Assembly: GCA_903861715.1 (NCBI GenBank)
Contig: CAIOVI010000041.1
Coordinates: 1 to 43,234, forward strand
Reading direction: 5' to 3'
Origin: an uncultured bacterium
GTDB taxonomy: Bacteria; Patescibacteriota; Minisyncoccia; Moranbacterales; GWC2-37-73
DNA length: 43,234 nt
Under the pieces are notes generated by a model. That model had not been told where the DNA came from. It saw only the letters and a list, made by a program, of their open reading frames with translations, and searched no databases. This document shows, in pieces, positions 32,255-40,020 of the stretch. The translations under genes were made by a program, and so were the position numbers. Numbering within the stretch: position 1 is the first letter of the stretch; each line of letters opens with the position of its first letter.

Positions 32255-33415
32255 TTATCCTCGCTGAATTTGAGAAATGTTTTTTGTTTTAACGTAAAGT
32301 TCAAGATATTGTTGGGCAATGTTTTGCCAACTTAGTTGCTGAGCCAACTCCAAACTATTTTTGCCCATCGCCAGTTTCAAGTTTCTGTCCAAAATCAACT
32401 GTTCAATTTTCTCCACCAAATCGTCTGCCACATCAATCCTGACTGAAAAACCATTGAATCCGTCAATGACCAAATCCTGGGTGCCAAAAACTGGGGTAGT
32501 CACAACTGGCAAGCCCGCTGCCAGAGCCTGGCGAATTGCAAAGCCATTGTCAACTTGTTGATCCTGAGAAGGCAGCACAAAGACATCTGCCTGCTGATAA
32601 CAAGCCAATTTTTTTTCAAGTGAAAGCTCCCCCAGAAAGATAATTCTTTCAGCCACTTCCAAACTTCGAGCCAAGTCATATAGCGATTGACGCTCACTTC
32701 CCTCACCCGCAATCAAGAGTTGCAGATTTTCATAGCGACCCGCCAAAATTTTGAAAGCTTGAATCAAAAAACGAATTCCCTTGCTAGGGATGATTTGACT
32801 GTCGCACAAAATGCCGAATTGCTCAGCCTCTTGCTTGGTTGCAGCTGGAGAAAAGAAATCCAAATCCACACCCTTTTTAAGCAGACCAATTTCTTTTGCA
32901 ACGGAAACTTTCGCCAAAAAACCTCTCAGGTTTTGATTATCCACGATCAAAAAACTTGAATTTTTCCAAACCCTAAAGACAAAATATTTCAACAAAGGAT
33001 TCCCAACCATGCCAGCATCTTGATTTTCGGCAGAAATCAAATAGGGCACTTTCTTTTTTCGACTCAGTAATTGGCAAATCAATCCATCTGGAAAAGAAGT
33101 GAAAGCGTGCGCAATTTCAAAAACATTGCCCTCGGCCATAAGCTCAAGTGAAAATTTGTAAGCTCGGCTAGCATAACTAAACATTTCAAGCACTGAAAGA
33201 TTGCTAGCCTTAACTTGCTTTTTGCCTATTGCTAAGCAATGGATAGTGACATTTTCACCCATTTTCAAAAGATGATCTTGCCCGTCAGTTGAAATGGTCA
33301 CCAAATCAATTTCAAATTCTGGATTCTTGGCATATTCGCGCAGCAAATAAAAAGAAGTGCTTCCCTCGCCTTCCCCTGCCGGCAAAAAATTGTGATCAAA
33401 AAAAAGTATTCTCAT
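32255..33415 (-). CDS. Family 4 glycosyltransferase
   Basis: A 386-residue GT-B enzyme beginning MRILFFDHNFLPAGEGEGST, a GT4 N-terminus. The frame extends to 33451, but those 12 residues (MFHVPWFMF...) are the translation of a TTCCATG-type repeat. Domain 2 has KKGVDLDFFSPA, IIPSKGIRFLIQAF, LLIAGEGSERQSLYDLA, and QQADVFVLPSQDQQVDNGFAIRQALAAGLPVV, the nucleotide-sugar binding region. It is the last gene of the 35874-32255 operon with GtrB/DPM-like and UDP-glucose dehydrogenase genes, so it may use UDP-glucuronate or a product; that is inference. Confidence 0.86.
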   Translation of the reverse strand: MRILFFDHNFLPAGEGEGSTSFYLLREYAKNPEFEIDLVTISTDGQDHLLKMGENVTIHCLAIGKKQVKASNLSVLEMFSYASRAYKFSLELMAEGNVFEIAHAFTSFPDGLICQLLSRKKKVPYLISAENQDAGMVGNPLLKYFVFRVWKNSSFLIVDNQNLRGFLAKVSVAKEIGLLKKGVDLDFFSPAATKQEAEQFGILCDSQIIPSKGIRFLIQAFKILAGRYENLQLLIAGEGSERQSLYDLARSLEVAERIIFLGELSLEKKLACYQQADVFVLPSQDQQVDNGFAIRQALAAGLPVVTTPVFGTQDLVIDGFNGFSVRIDVADDLVEKIEQLILDRNLKLAMGKNSLELAQQLSWQNIAQQYLELYVKTKNISQIQRG

Positions 33416-33431
33416 TTTTTCACAAAACATG

Positions 33432-33473
33432 AACCATGGAACATGGAACAAAAAATCAAGCTATTCCATGGTT
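33432..33473. repeat. Inverted repeat in the leader of the GT4 gene
   Basis: AACCATGGAA (33432-33441) and TTCCATGGTT (33464-33473) form a 10-bp stem within a TTCCATG-type degenerate repeat. It lies 17 bases before the start codon of the minus-strand GT4 gene and could hide it in a hairpin. Confidence 0.55.
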
Positions 33474-33485
33474 TCATTTTAAAAA

Positions 33486-33511
33486 ATTGTTATAAAAGGG
33501 CATTAATACCC
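33486..33511 (+). promoter_or_regulatory. Promoter-like module with palindrome, orphan copy
   Basis: ATTGTTATAAAAGGGCATTA followed by ATACCC repeats the module at 6597-6626 (extended -10 plus GGGTATTAATACCC-type palindrome). It points to the + strand where no gene follows for 2.7 kb, so it is more likely a repeat than an active promoter. Confidence 0.35.
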
Positions 33512-33559
33512 GTTTATTATTGGCTGTTACATGTTTCATGCTTTATGCTCCATTATCAC

Positions 33560-34885
33560 TTATCTTCCTATTGATTTATATTCAAATCCGAGTTGTTTCA
33601 TTTTTTTGGGTTCATAGAGCAGGCGACCATCAAAAATCAGCAGGGCTTTCAAAAGCTTTTTGATTTGCTCAAAATCTGGCGTGCGAAATTCTTTCCATTC
33701 AGTGATGATGAGCATAGCATCAGCTCCAGCGAGCGCTTCATATTTGTTTTCAAAATAAGTGATGCTGGGATTCTCTCCAAAATAAGCTGGAGTTTTGGCC
33801 ATTTTCATCGCCTCTGGATCATGCGCTTGGATTTTGGCTCCTCTTTTAATAAGCTCGCTTAAAATTGTGAGGGCCGGAGATTCGCGCATGTCATCAGTTC
33901 CTGCTTTGAAAGCCAAGCCCCAAGCGCCAAAGATTTTGCCATGCAAATCTTCTCCAAATTTATCCACCACCATTTGTGACAAAACAAATTTTTGCTTTTC
34001 ATTGGTCTGCAAGGTTTGCCTCAACATTTCAGCGTCATAGCCAAAATCCTTGGCAGTTTTGACCAACGCTTTCACATCCTTGGGAAAACAAGAGCCGCCA
34101 AATCCAGAACTAGCATACATAAAGGCTTCTCCAATGCGCGGATCAGCGCCCATGGCCTTGCGCACGTTTTCATAGTCAGCGCCGACCTTAGAGCAAACAT
34201 TAGCCAAATCATTAGCAGCTGAAATTTTAACGGCCAAAAAACAATTTGAAGCATATTTCACAATTTCAGCCGTTTTGGCATCCATAGCAAAGAAACGACT
34301 TTCTCGTCGAGTGAAAGGTTCATAAAGTTCTCGCATCGTCTCGATGGTTTTTGAATCATCAGCGCCAATCACAATCCGACTTGGCTCAAGAAAATCTTTG
34401 ACCGCTGTGCCTTGAGCCAAAAACTCTGGGTTACTGACCACGTGAAAAGGAATTTCAACTCCTCTTTTTTCAAGCTGCTGTTTGATATTTTTTGCAACCA
34501 ATTCCGCCGTGCCAACCGGCACCGTTGATTTGTCGACAATGATAAGTTCATGCTCCATCAGTTGTCCGATGGATGTGGCCACCCCAAGCACGTGACTCAA
34601 ATCAGCGCTTCCGTCTTCATTGGGCGGAGTGCCCACAGCAATAAAAATAATTTCACTTTCTTTGAGGGCTTTTTCCAAATCAGTCGTGAAAGTCAAAGTT
34701 TTGTTTTTCAAATTTCGAGCCACCAATTCATCCAAACCTTTTTCATGGAGCGGCACTTTGCCAGACTCAAACTGATCAATTTTCTTTTGATCTTTGTCAA
34801 CGCAAATCACCGTGTTTCCCATTTCGGCAAAACACGCCCCCGTAACCGACCCCACATAACCAGTCCCCACAACGCCAATTTTCAT
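33560..34885 (-). CDS. ugd: UDP-glucose 6-dehydrogenase
   Basis: Oxidises UDP-glucose to UDP-glucuronate with two NAD+. The 441 residues match the family length. Seen: the Rossmann motif GVVGTGYVGSVTGACFAEMG (4-23), AVGTPPNEDGSADLS (83-97), KSTVPVGT (119-126), NPEFLAQGTAVKDFLEP (152-168), and the active-site GFGGSCFPKD (261-270) with catalytic Cys266. C-terminal GLAFKAGTDDMRESPA is the third domain signature. It starts 50 bases after the stop of the upstream GT2, in the same operon. UDP-glucuronate would feed glycan synthesis. Confidence 0.95.
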   Translation of the reverse strand: MKIGVVGTGYVGSVTGACFAEMGNTVICVDKDQKKIDQFESGKVPLHEKGLDELVARNLKNKTLTFTTDLEKALKESEIIFIAVGTPPNEDGSADLSHVLGVATSIGQLMEHELIIVDKSTVPVGTAELVAKNIKQQLEKRGVEIPFHVVSNPEFLAQGTAVKDFLEPSRIVIGADDSKTIETMRELYEPFTRRESRFFAMDAKTAEIVKYASNCFLAVKISAANDLANVCSKVGADYENVRKAMGADPRIGEAFMYASSGFGGSCFPKDVKALVKTAKDFGYDAEMLRQTLQTNEKQKFVLSQMVVDKFGEDLHGKIFGAWGLAFKAGTDDMRESPALTILSELIKRGAKIQAHDPEAMKMAKTPAYFGENPSITYFENKYEALAGADAMLIITEWKEFRTPDFEQIKKLLKALLIFDGRLLYEPKKMKQLGFEYKSIGR

Positions 34886-34935
34886 AAAAATAAATAGGAT
34901 TTATCTGACAAATCTGACCTATACGTCCTATGAAA

Positions 34936-35874
34936 TTAATTTTGAATGATTTCTTTAATATTATAATTCATCTTCCCTTGTCCTTTGTAATAACTCTTGA
35001 GAATAATGTCAGCCAAGAGTCCGAAGACGAAAAGTTGCACCCCAACCAAAATCAAAAAGATGCCAACCAAAGGCCATATTTTTTCGGAAAGTTGAACTTT
35101 GAACAAAATTTTGTCCACCAGCATCCACAGCAAAATGAGCGATCCAACCAGGGAAAGCGTGATGCCAGCGCCGCCAAAGAGATGCAAGGGTCGGTTGGAA
35201 TATTTTCGCCAAAACCAAATTGAAATCATGTCCACAAAACCTTTCATGGCACGCTTCCAATTGTATTTTGTGACTCCAGAAGTGCGAGGATGGTGACTGA
35301 CTTTAACTTCGCCCACGCTATAGCCTTGTAATTCCAACAGCGCTGGAATGAAACGATGCATCTCACCAAACAAATCCATGTCTTCAAAACAAGTTCTTCG
35401 ATAGGCTTTCAGCGAACAACCACTGTCGTGAATTTGGTCTTGAATCAAAATCTTGCGCAAAATGTTGGCACCGCGAGAAAAAAACTTTTTGCTCAAACTG
35501 TCTTTACGCTTCCAACGCCAACCAGCCACCACGTCAAAACCTTCTCCGATTTTCGCCAGCAGCAGCTTGATGTCCGCTGGATCATTTTGCAAATCGCCAT
35601 CCATCATCACAATGATTTCACCTTTGGATTGCTTGATGCCGGCATCAAAGGAAGCAGTCTGTCCAAAGTTTTTTCGAAATTTGATCAAAGTCAGCGGCGA
35701 AAGTCCTTCACAATTTTTCACCGTGCCGTCCTTTGAACCATCATCCACGAAAATAATTTCAAAAGGTTTGCCAATTGCCTGACACGCCTCCAAAATGCGC
35801 CTGTGCAGCTCTTTTACATTGCCCTCTTCATCATACAAAGGAACCACCACTGACAAATAAAGATTTTCATCCAT
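34936..35874 (-). CDS. GtrB/DPM-like polyprenyl-phosphate glycosyltransferase (GT2)
   Basis: A 312-residue inverting GT2. Motifs: VVVPLYDEEGNV, FVDDGSKDGT, KFRKNFGQTASFDAG, MMDGDLQNDPADI (metal-binding DGD), DSGCSLKAYRR, and HHPRTSGVTKYNW. Two C-terminal helices (about 230-250 and 260-290) place it at the membrane. This set matches ArnC/DPM1/GtrB enzymes that make polyprenyl-phosphate sugars. It is the first gene in an operon with UDP-glucose dehydrogenase and a GT4. SR copy D lies 64 bases upstream. Confidence 0.88.
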   Translation of the reverse strand: MDENLYLSVVVPLYDEEGNVKELHRRILEACQAIGKPFEIIFVDDGSKDGTVKNCEGLSPLTLIKFRKNFGQTASFDAGIKQSKGEIIVMMDGDLQNDPADIKLLLAKIGEGFDVVAGWRWKRKDSLSKKFFSRGANILRKILIQDQIHDSGCSLKAYRRTCFEDMDLFGEMHRFIPALLELQGYSVGEVKVSHHPRTSGVTKYNWKRAMKGFVDMISIWFWRKYSNRPLHLFGGAGITLSLVGSLILLWMLVDKILFKVQLSEKIWPLVGIFLILVGVQLFVFGLLADIILKSYYKGQGKMNYNIKEIIQN

Positions 35875-35937
35875 ATTATTAAAGTTAAGATTAGATTGAT
35901 TACTCTTTAATCTGGCTCATACCGCAGTTTATGGTTT

Positions 35938-36056
35938 AAATTTTTACGAGCTTGTTTGCTTTTTAGACCATTATGAACGACAGTGAATTCTGAACGATTG
36001 GCCATTGTTTTCGGCCAAGAGTGTGTCCTAAAAAGTAAACAAGGGAAGTAAAAATT
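35938..36056 (-). repeat. Structured repeat SR, copy D (most diverged)
   Basis: Outer stem CTTGTTTGCTTTTTAG with CTAAAAAGTAAACAAG (one G-U), extended by AATTTTTAC with GTAAAAATT. The GACA-loop hairpin is kept, with an A-T pair where the others have G-C. The third hairpin pairs TTGGCC with GGCCAA. It occupies the divergent gap 35875-36186 with no other gene, upstream of both flanking genes. Confidence 0.75.
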
Positions 36057-36112
36057 ACTGACTTAGTTTCCAACACCCTATATTGCGTATGCTTTTTTAA
36101 TTTTAGCCAATT

Positions 36113-36142
36113 TTGGGCAAAAAAGCAAACTAATGCTATGAT
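36113..36142 (+). promoter_or_regulatory. Probable promoter of the ALG10-like gene
   Basis: TTGGGC, 18 bases, TATGAT (extended TGCTATGAT), about 45 bases before the ATG at 36187. Confidence 0.45.
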
Positions 36143-36186
36143 TAGATTATTAAAAATAACCGATCCCTAGCTTCCAGTGTAAATTT

Positions 36187-37413
36187 ATGTTTAACAAAAA
36201 TTCAAAATTAACCAAAAATAAGTGGGGCTTTCTCTTTTTGTTGGGACTGGCTTTTGCGGTCTGGTTTTTCATTCTCCTCACCAGCAACAATCATTTTGGC
36301 GATGAAACGGTGCACCACCATCAAATCAAACAATTTTTCAAAGGAAACTATGACATCTTGCCAGAATTGACGACTATTCCAGGCTATCATTTCGCCATTT
36401 CTTCTTTTTCTAACGTTTTCAGTGATCCAACATTGCAAAATTTTCGTCTGGTCAGCCTGCTGCTTTCCAGCTTTTCAATTTGGATTTTCTATTTGATTGC
36501 CAGGAAACTCCAAAACGGAAATCCTTTCACCAGAACACTTCAATTTATTTTTTTGCCAATTACCTTTCTTTATTTTCCCCTCCTTTACACTGATATTTTT
36601 TCTTTACTGTTTGTGCTATTGGCCTTCTATTTCACCCTCAAAAAACAATTCAAACTTTCTGCCTTGCTTTCCTTGCTCTCACTTTTGATTCGCCAAAACA
36701 ACATCGTCTGGATTGTTTTCATTTGGGTCTATGGCTATGTTTCAAATGCTGGCTTTGCTTTCTCACGAAAAACATTAATTGAATATTTCAAAAACACGTT
36801 TGAATATTTTTTCGTTTTTTTGGCTTTTGTTGTTTTTGTTTTTCTCAACAAAGGCATTGCCATTGGAGACGTTGAGGGTCATCCAACTGGCTTTTATTTG
36901 GGCAATCTTTATTTTGCGCTGGCACTGACTGGCTTTTTATTTTTGCCTTTCCTGCTAACCTCCCTAGCCAAATTTGATTTTGCCAAAAGAAAAACTTTTT
37001 TGTTCGGAGCAATTTTGCTTGGCATCCTCATTGCATCTTCTTTTATGCTCTTTCCACCTGCAATTCATCCCTACAACCTCACCACCCTCAAGGTTCACTT
37101 TTTGCGAAACCTAATTTTGCAAGCCGCCTATAATCAGAACATGTGGCTCTACGGCCTGGCAATTTTTGCCGGATTTTTGACTCTTTTTCTTTTAAAATTT
37201 GAGAAGAAAAATCTTTTGCTTTTTCCTTTTTCCGTGCTGGTCCTGCTTCCGTCTTTTCTGGTCGAACAACGCTATGCACTGGTTTCTTTTGTTTTGCTGC
37301 TACTTTTTTATGAAGAAGAAAACAGTAAGCTTGAAAAAATTACAATTTTTTATTGGCTTTTAATTTCACTCGGACTGACCTATATGATTTTAAACCTGAA
37401 CACTTTTCTCTAA
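36187..37413 (+). CDS. ALG10/DIE2-like (GT59) membrane glycosyltransferase, intact
   Basis: A 408-residue polytopic protein. Eukaryotic ALG10 adds the last alpha-1,2-glucose to the dolichol-linked N-glycan precursor using dolichyl-phosphate-glucose. Family marks seen: GDETVHHHQIKQFFKGNYDI (38-57) with the acidic pair in the first loop, LTTIPGYHF (61-69), FPLLYTDIFSLLFVLLAF (130-147) and IRQNNIVWIVF (168-178, for FRQTNIVW). About 10-11 helices follow. The C-terminus RYALVSFVLLLL matches the frameshifted copy at 25422. A bacterial enzyme of this family probably uses polyprenyl-phosphate-glucose outside the membrane; substrate is inference. The GalE gene follows after 94 bases. Confidence 0.78.
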   Translation: MFNKNSKLTKNKWGFLFLLGLAFAVWFFILLTSNNHFGDETVHHHQIKQFFKGNYDILPELTTIPGYHFAISSFSNVFSDPTLQNFRLVSLLLSSFSIWIFYLIARKLQNGNPFTRTLQFIFLPITFLYFPLLYTDIFSLLFVLLAFYFTLKKQFKLSALLSLLSLLIRQNNIVWIVFIWVYGYVSNAGFAFSRKTLIEYFKNTFEYFFVFLAFVVFVFLNKGIAIGDVEGHPTGFYLGNLYFALALTGFLFLPFLLTSLAKFDFAKRKTFLFGAILLGILIASSFMLFPPAIHPYNLTTLKVHFLRNLILQAAYNQNMWLYGLAIFAGFLTLFLLKFEKKNLLLFPFSVLVLLPSFLVEQRYALVSFVLLLLFYEEENSKLEKITIFYWLLISLGLTYMILNLNTFL

Positions 37414-37458
37414 AACTTTTTTAAAAAAACTATTAACCACGTAACCTGAAATGCAACA

Positions 37459-37505
37459 TGCGAAAATATTTTCCGTTTTACGTTTCACGTTTTACGTTCC
37501 ACGTC
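37459..37505. repeat. Degenerate TTTTACG/TTCCACG repeat before galE
   Basis: CGTTTTACGTTTCACG, TTTTACGTTCCACG and similar 9-10 base units. It is translated in frame as extra N-terminal residues in the longest GalE frame, which I reject. Confidence 0.6.
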
Positions 37506-37507
37506 CT

Positions 37508-38494
37508 ATGAAACTACTCGTCACTGGTGGTGCTGGCTATATCGGCAGTCACACCGTTCGCAAACTGAAAGCAGCCGGACATGAACTTGTCATCTTTGAC
37601 AATCTTTCTTCTGGCCATCAAGACGCCATCCAAACTTTTGAGCTCTTTGTCGGAGACCTGGTAAACAAGCAAGATTTGGAAAAAGTTTTTTCGCAGCACG
37701 CCTTCGACGGCGTGGTGCATTTTGCTGGCTCAATTGAAGCTGGCGAGTCCATGACTGATCCCAAAAGATTTTTCAACAACAATTTTGTTTGCGGACTCAA
37801 TCTTTTGGAAGCCATGCTGACTCACGACGTCAAAAAAATTATTTTTTCTTCTTCGGCGGCGGTTTATGGCGAACCAACAAAAATGCCGATCGAGGAAACT
37901 GCGCCCAAGAACCCAACCAATGTTTATGGCTTGACTAAATTGATGTTTGAGCAAGTCCTGGATGCCTATGATTATGCTTATGGTCTCAAATCTGTGGCCT
38001 TGCGCTATTTCAACGCCGTGGGCGCTGACCCTTCGGGCGAAATTGGCGCAGACCACAAAAACAAAACTCATTTGCTCACGCTCATGTTGCTGACCGCCCT
38101 TGGGCAGCACGACTCCATCAAAATCTTCGGCACTGATTTTCCCACCCCTGATGGCACTGGCATCCGTGACTATGTCCACGTCAACGACTTGGCTGATGCG
38201 CATGTCTTGGCCTTGGATTATCTGACGAAAAACAACAATTCCAACAAATTTAATCTTGGCAACGAAAAAGGCACTTCCGTGCGCCAAGTTATCGACCTGG
38301 CCAAAGAAATCACTGGCGTTGATTTCAAAGTCATCGAGGAGCCTCGCCGAGATGGCGACCCAGCCGAACTTTTTGCCAGCTCCCAAAAAGCCAAAACCAT
38401 CCTGGGTTGGCAGCCGCAATTTCCCGAAATGCGCCAAATCGTCGAAACTGCCTGGAATTGGCACCAAAAACATCCTCATGGATTTGAAAAATAG
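37508..38494 (+). CDS. galE: UDP-glucose 4-epimerase
   Basis: Interconverts UDP-glucose and UDP-galactose (or the GlcNAc/GalNAc pair). From 37508 it has 328 residues, near the usual 330-340. MKLLVTGGAGYIGSHT (1-16) is the NAD-binding GxxGxxG. SSSAAVYGEP (114-123) and YGLTK (140-144) carry the Ser/Tyr/Lys of the short-chain dehydrogenase active site. RYFNAVGADPSGEIG and RDYVHVNDLADAHVLAL are GalE signatures. An upstream ATG at 37451 gives residues encoded by a repeat. It supplies galactose-type donors to the glycan locus. Confidence 0.94.
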   Translation: MKLLVTGGAGYIGSHTVRKLKAAGHELVIFDNLSSGHQDAIQTFELFVGDLVNKQDLEKVFSQHAFDGVVHFAGSIEAGESMTDPKRFFNNNFVCGLNLLEAMLTHDVKKIIFSSSAAVYGEPTKMPIEETAPKNPTNVYGLTKLMFEQVLDAYDYAYGLKSVALRYFNAVGADPSGEIGADHKNKTHLLTLMLLTALGQHDSIKIFGTDFPTPDGTGIRDYVHVNDLADAHVLALDYLTKNNNSNKFNLGNEKGTSVRQVIDLAKEITGVDFKVIEEPRRDGDPAELFASSQKAKTILGWQPQFPEMRQIVETAWNWHQKHPHGFEK

Positions 38495-38518
38495 CCGCTA
38501 TTTTAGCCAATTTTAGGC

Positions 38519-38547
38519 TTGACATTCCGCAACTTTTGTGCAATGAT
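38519..38547 (+). promoter_or_regulatory. Promoter of the two-gene small-protein operon
   Basis: A perfect TTGACA, 17 bases, AATGAT, about 50 bases before the ATG at 38600. It marks the end of the glycan locus. Confidence 0.6.
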
Positions 38548-38599
38548 TGTGACAGTTTATTTTTGCTCGTTGATAATTTAAACACAAGGAATCACGAAA

Positions 38600-39052
38600 A
38601 TGAAAGCGTTAAATCTCCCATCTTTTGTCCGTTCAATCCGTTTGAATTGGACATTCCTTATTGGCCTTGCTTATGCCGTTTTTGCTTTTTTTAATTTCAA
38701 AAATGCTTTAGAAGCTAATGGTAATTTCGTTGTTGCAACTGGGTATGATAGCGTCTATATTGTTTTTGCATTTTTAGGCATAATTGCTGGCATAAAACCG
38801 ACAATGTCCAAAGGAGAAAGAAGCACTGAAATAATTGGAAGAATTTATTTTTCCACACATTTGATTAATTCTTACTTTGTATTGTCACTTGTGTCTTCAA
38901 ATTCAACTTTGCGAGCTTGCCCATCTGCAACTTTCATTATCACGCTGATTATCAGCGCTACTGGTATCATAATGCTTCTTTCGCCAAAGATTTGGCAGAG
39001 CATAAAAGAATTCTCCTTAAATTATGCAACCAGATTGTCTCTCAAGGAGTAG
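38600..39052 (+). CDS. Small four-helix membrane protein, unknown
   Basis: A 150-residue protein I do not recognise. Hydrophobic segments lie at about residues 16-33, 48-65, 84-100 and 109-128. The loops carry few charges, except KPTMSKGERSTE and the basic C-terminus. An AAGGAA upstream of the ATG is a weak ribosome site. It shares a promoter, and probably a terminator at 39421, with the next small gene. Codon use (GTT, TTA, ATT) is more A/T-rich than in the glycan locus, which may indicate a different history. Confidence 0.6.
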   Translation: MKALNLPSFVRSIRLNWTFLIGLAYAVFAFFNFKNALEANGNFVVATGYDSVYIVFAFLGIIAGIKPTMSKGERSTEIIGRIYFSTHLINSYFVLSLVSSNSTLRACPSATFIITLIISATGIIMLLSPKIWQSIKEFSLNYATRLSLKE

Positions 39053-39103
39053 GGAAAATTAAATTCATTTCCTTTAATCTTTTTCAAAAAGGGAGCTTAA
39101 AAA

Positions 39104-39409
39104 ATGATTAAAAAAATTTTCAAAGTCCCAACTTTCTTTGTATGCCTACCTTTCAATTTAGCACGTTTTTCACTTGCAACTGCGACATTGCTTGCTATTT
39201 ATACGCATGAAATGATGAAGAAAAAGGCTGCAATAAAAGCTCAGAGGAAAACCGCTTCACTACTTTTTATCGCTCACTCATTTCCACGGCGAAACCCAGA
39301 GTATTGCCAACGCAATGTGCAAGTTATGCAAAGATACGGAGATGCGTATGTTGAGGAAAACGGATGCCTAGAATCTCTTGCTGATAACTTAAAAAAGAGA
39401 AGGAATTAG
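39104..39409 (+). CDS. Small protein with one hydrophobic segment, unknown
   Basis: A 101-residue protein that I do not recognise. A hydrophobic part (about residues 9-33, FFVCLPFNLARFSLATATLLAIY) is followed by a basic stretch (MMKKKAAIKAQRK) and a polar tail with two cysteines. GGGAGC 10 bases before the ATG is a reasonable Shine-Dalgarno, one of the few in the window. It follows the previous gene by 51 bases. Confidence 0.55.
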   Translation: MIKKIFKVPTFFVCLPFNLARFSLATATLLAIYTHEMMKKKAAIKAQRKTASLLFIAHSFPRRNPEYCQRNVQVMQRYGDAYVEENGCLESLADNLKKRRN

Positions 39410-39420
39410 AATCTAGTTCA

Positions 39421-39452
39421 AAAAAAGGCGATACCACGGTGTCGCCTTTTTC
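39421..39452 (+). terminator. Rho-independent terminator
   Basis: AAAAAAGGCGA, loop TACCACGGTG, TCGCCTTTTTCC. It lies 12 bases after the stop of the small gene. Confidence 0.85.
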
Positions 39453-39515
39453 CTTTTCCTAAAAATTTTTTGTATTTGTATTTTCTAAAAAGCTAAGGCC
39501 TAATAAGCTATCCAG

Positions 39516-39755
39516 CTATTCCTTCGGCACTGGGTCATATCCCCCATCGTTCCATGGATGACAACGACCAATTCTTTTGGCGCCAAGCCAAAGACCCCTG
39601 ACCACCCCAAATTTTTCCACCGCTTCATAAGTATAGTTGCTGCAAGTTGGATGAAAACGACAAAATCTTTTTCGCAAAAACCACGAAAGCACGCCCTGGT
39701 CAAGTGAAAAAACTTTTTGATAAATTTTAATCAGCGCTAAAACAATTTTTTTCAT
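39516..39755 (-). CDS. yidD: Membrane protein insertion efficiency factor YidD
   Basis: A 79-residue protein with the full YidD signature: an amphipathic N-terminus, then [38 protein letters not shown] and DPVPKE. YidD assists YidC-mediated insertion of membrane proteins and lies at the inner face of the membrane. It is usually next to rnpA and yidC, but here it stands alone. Its promoter would give a leaderless mRNA, because transcription should begin 2 bases before the ATG. Confidence 0.95.
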   Translation of the reverse strand: MKKIVLALIKIYQKVFSLDQGVLSWFLRKRFCRFHPTCSNYTYEAVEKFGVVRGLWLGAKRIGRCHPWNDGGYDPVPKE

Positions 39756-39763
39756 ATGCCCTA

Positions 39764-39792
39764 ACCCTAGCGAGAATAAATTTCTTTGTCAA
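39764..39792 (-). promoter_or_regulatory. yidD promoter
   Basis: On the minus strand TTGACA, 17 bases, TAGGGT. The -35 box shares bases with that of the divergent + strand promoter at 39786. Confidence 0.5.
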
Positions 39793-39814
39793 TGCGAAAA
39801 AAATAAGGTATAAT
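39786..39814 (+). promoter_or_regulatory. Divergent + strand promoter
   Basis: TTGTCA, 17 bases, TATAAT: the best consensus match in the window. The predicted transcript begins near 39821 and would pass through the repeats of 39850-39955 into the CorA-like gene. Confidence 0.6.
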
Positions 39815-39854
39815 ATAGAAAGTAATCAGAAACTTGTAATTAGATATAAATAGT

Positions 39855-39955
39855 GCTGTCTTTGCGAGGAGGTAATCCTCCGAAGCAAACCAGGGCGTTG
39901 CAAGGCTCTGGATCGCCACGCATTTCCGATTACAGAAATGCTCGCGATGACAATT
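39855..39955. repeat. REP-like hairpin repeat
   Basis: Contains GGAGGTAATCCTCC and GCATTTC-CGATTACA-GAAATGC hairpins inside a TTTGCGAGG...CGCGATGACA frame. This is a widespread type of intergenic REP-like sequence. No coding potential was seen. Confidence 0.55.
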
Positions 39956-39972
39956 TTTATTTTTTGTATTTT

Positions 39973-40001
39973 TGCATGCCTCGACAATAGGCTGGTATAA
40001 T
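39973..40001 (+). promoter_or_regulatory. Probable promoter of the CorA-like gene inside a hairpin repeat
   Basis: TTGCAT, about 17-18 bases, TATAAT, ending 19 bases before the ATG at 40021. The spacer is a copy of the GCCTCGACAATAGGC hairpin repeat found again at 41011. The leader would be about 12 bases. Confidence 0.5.
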
Positions 40002-40020
40002 TTTGTAATTTCGTAGGTTT

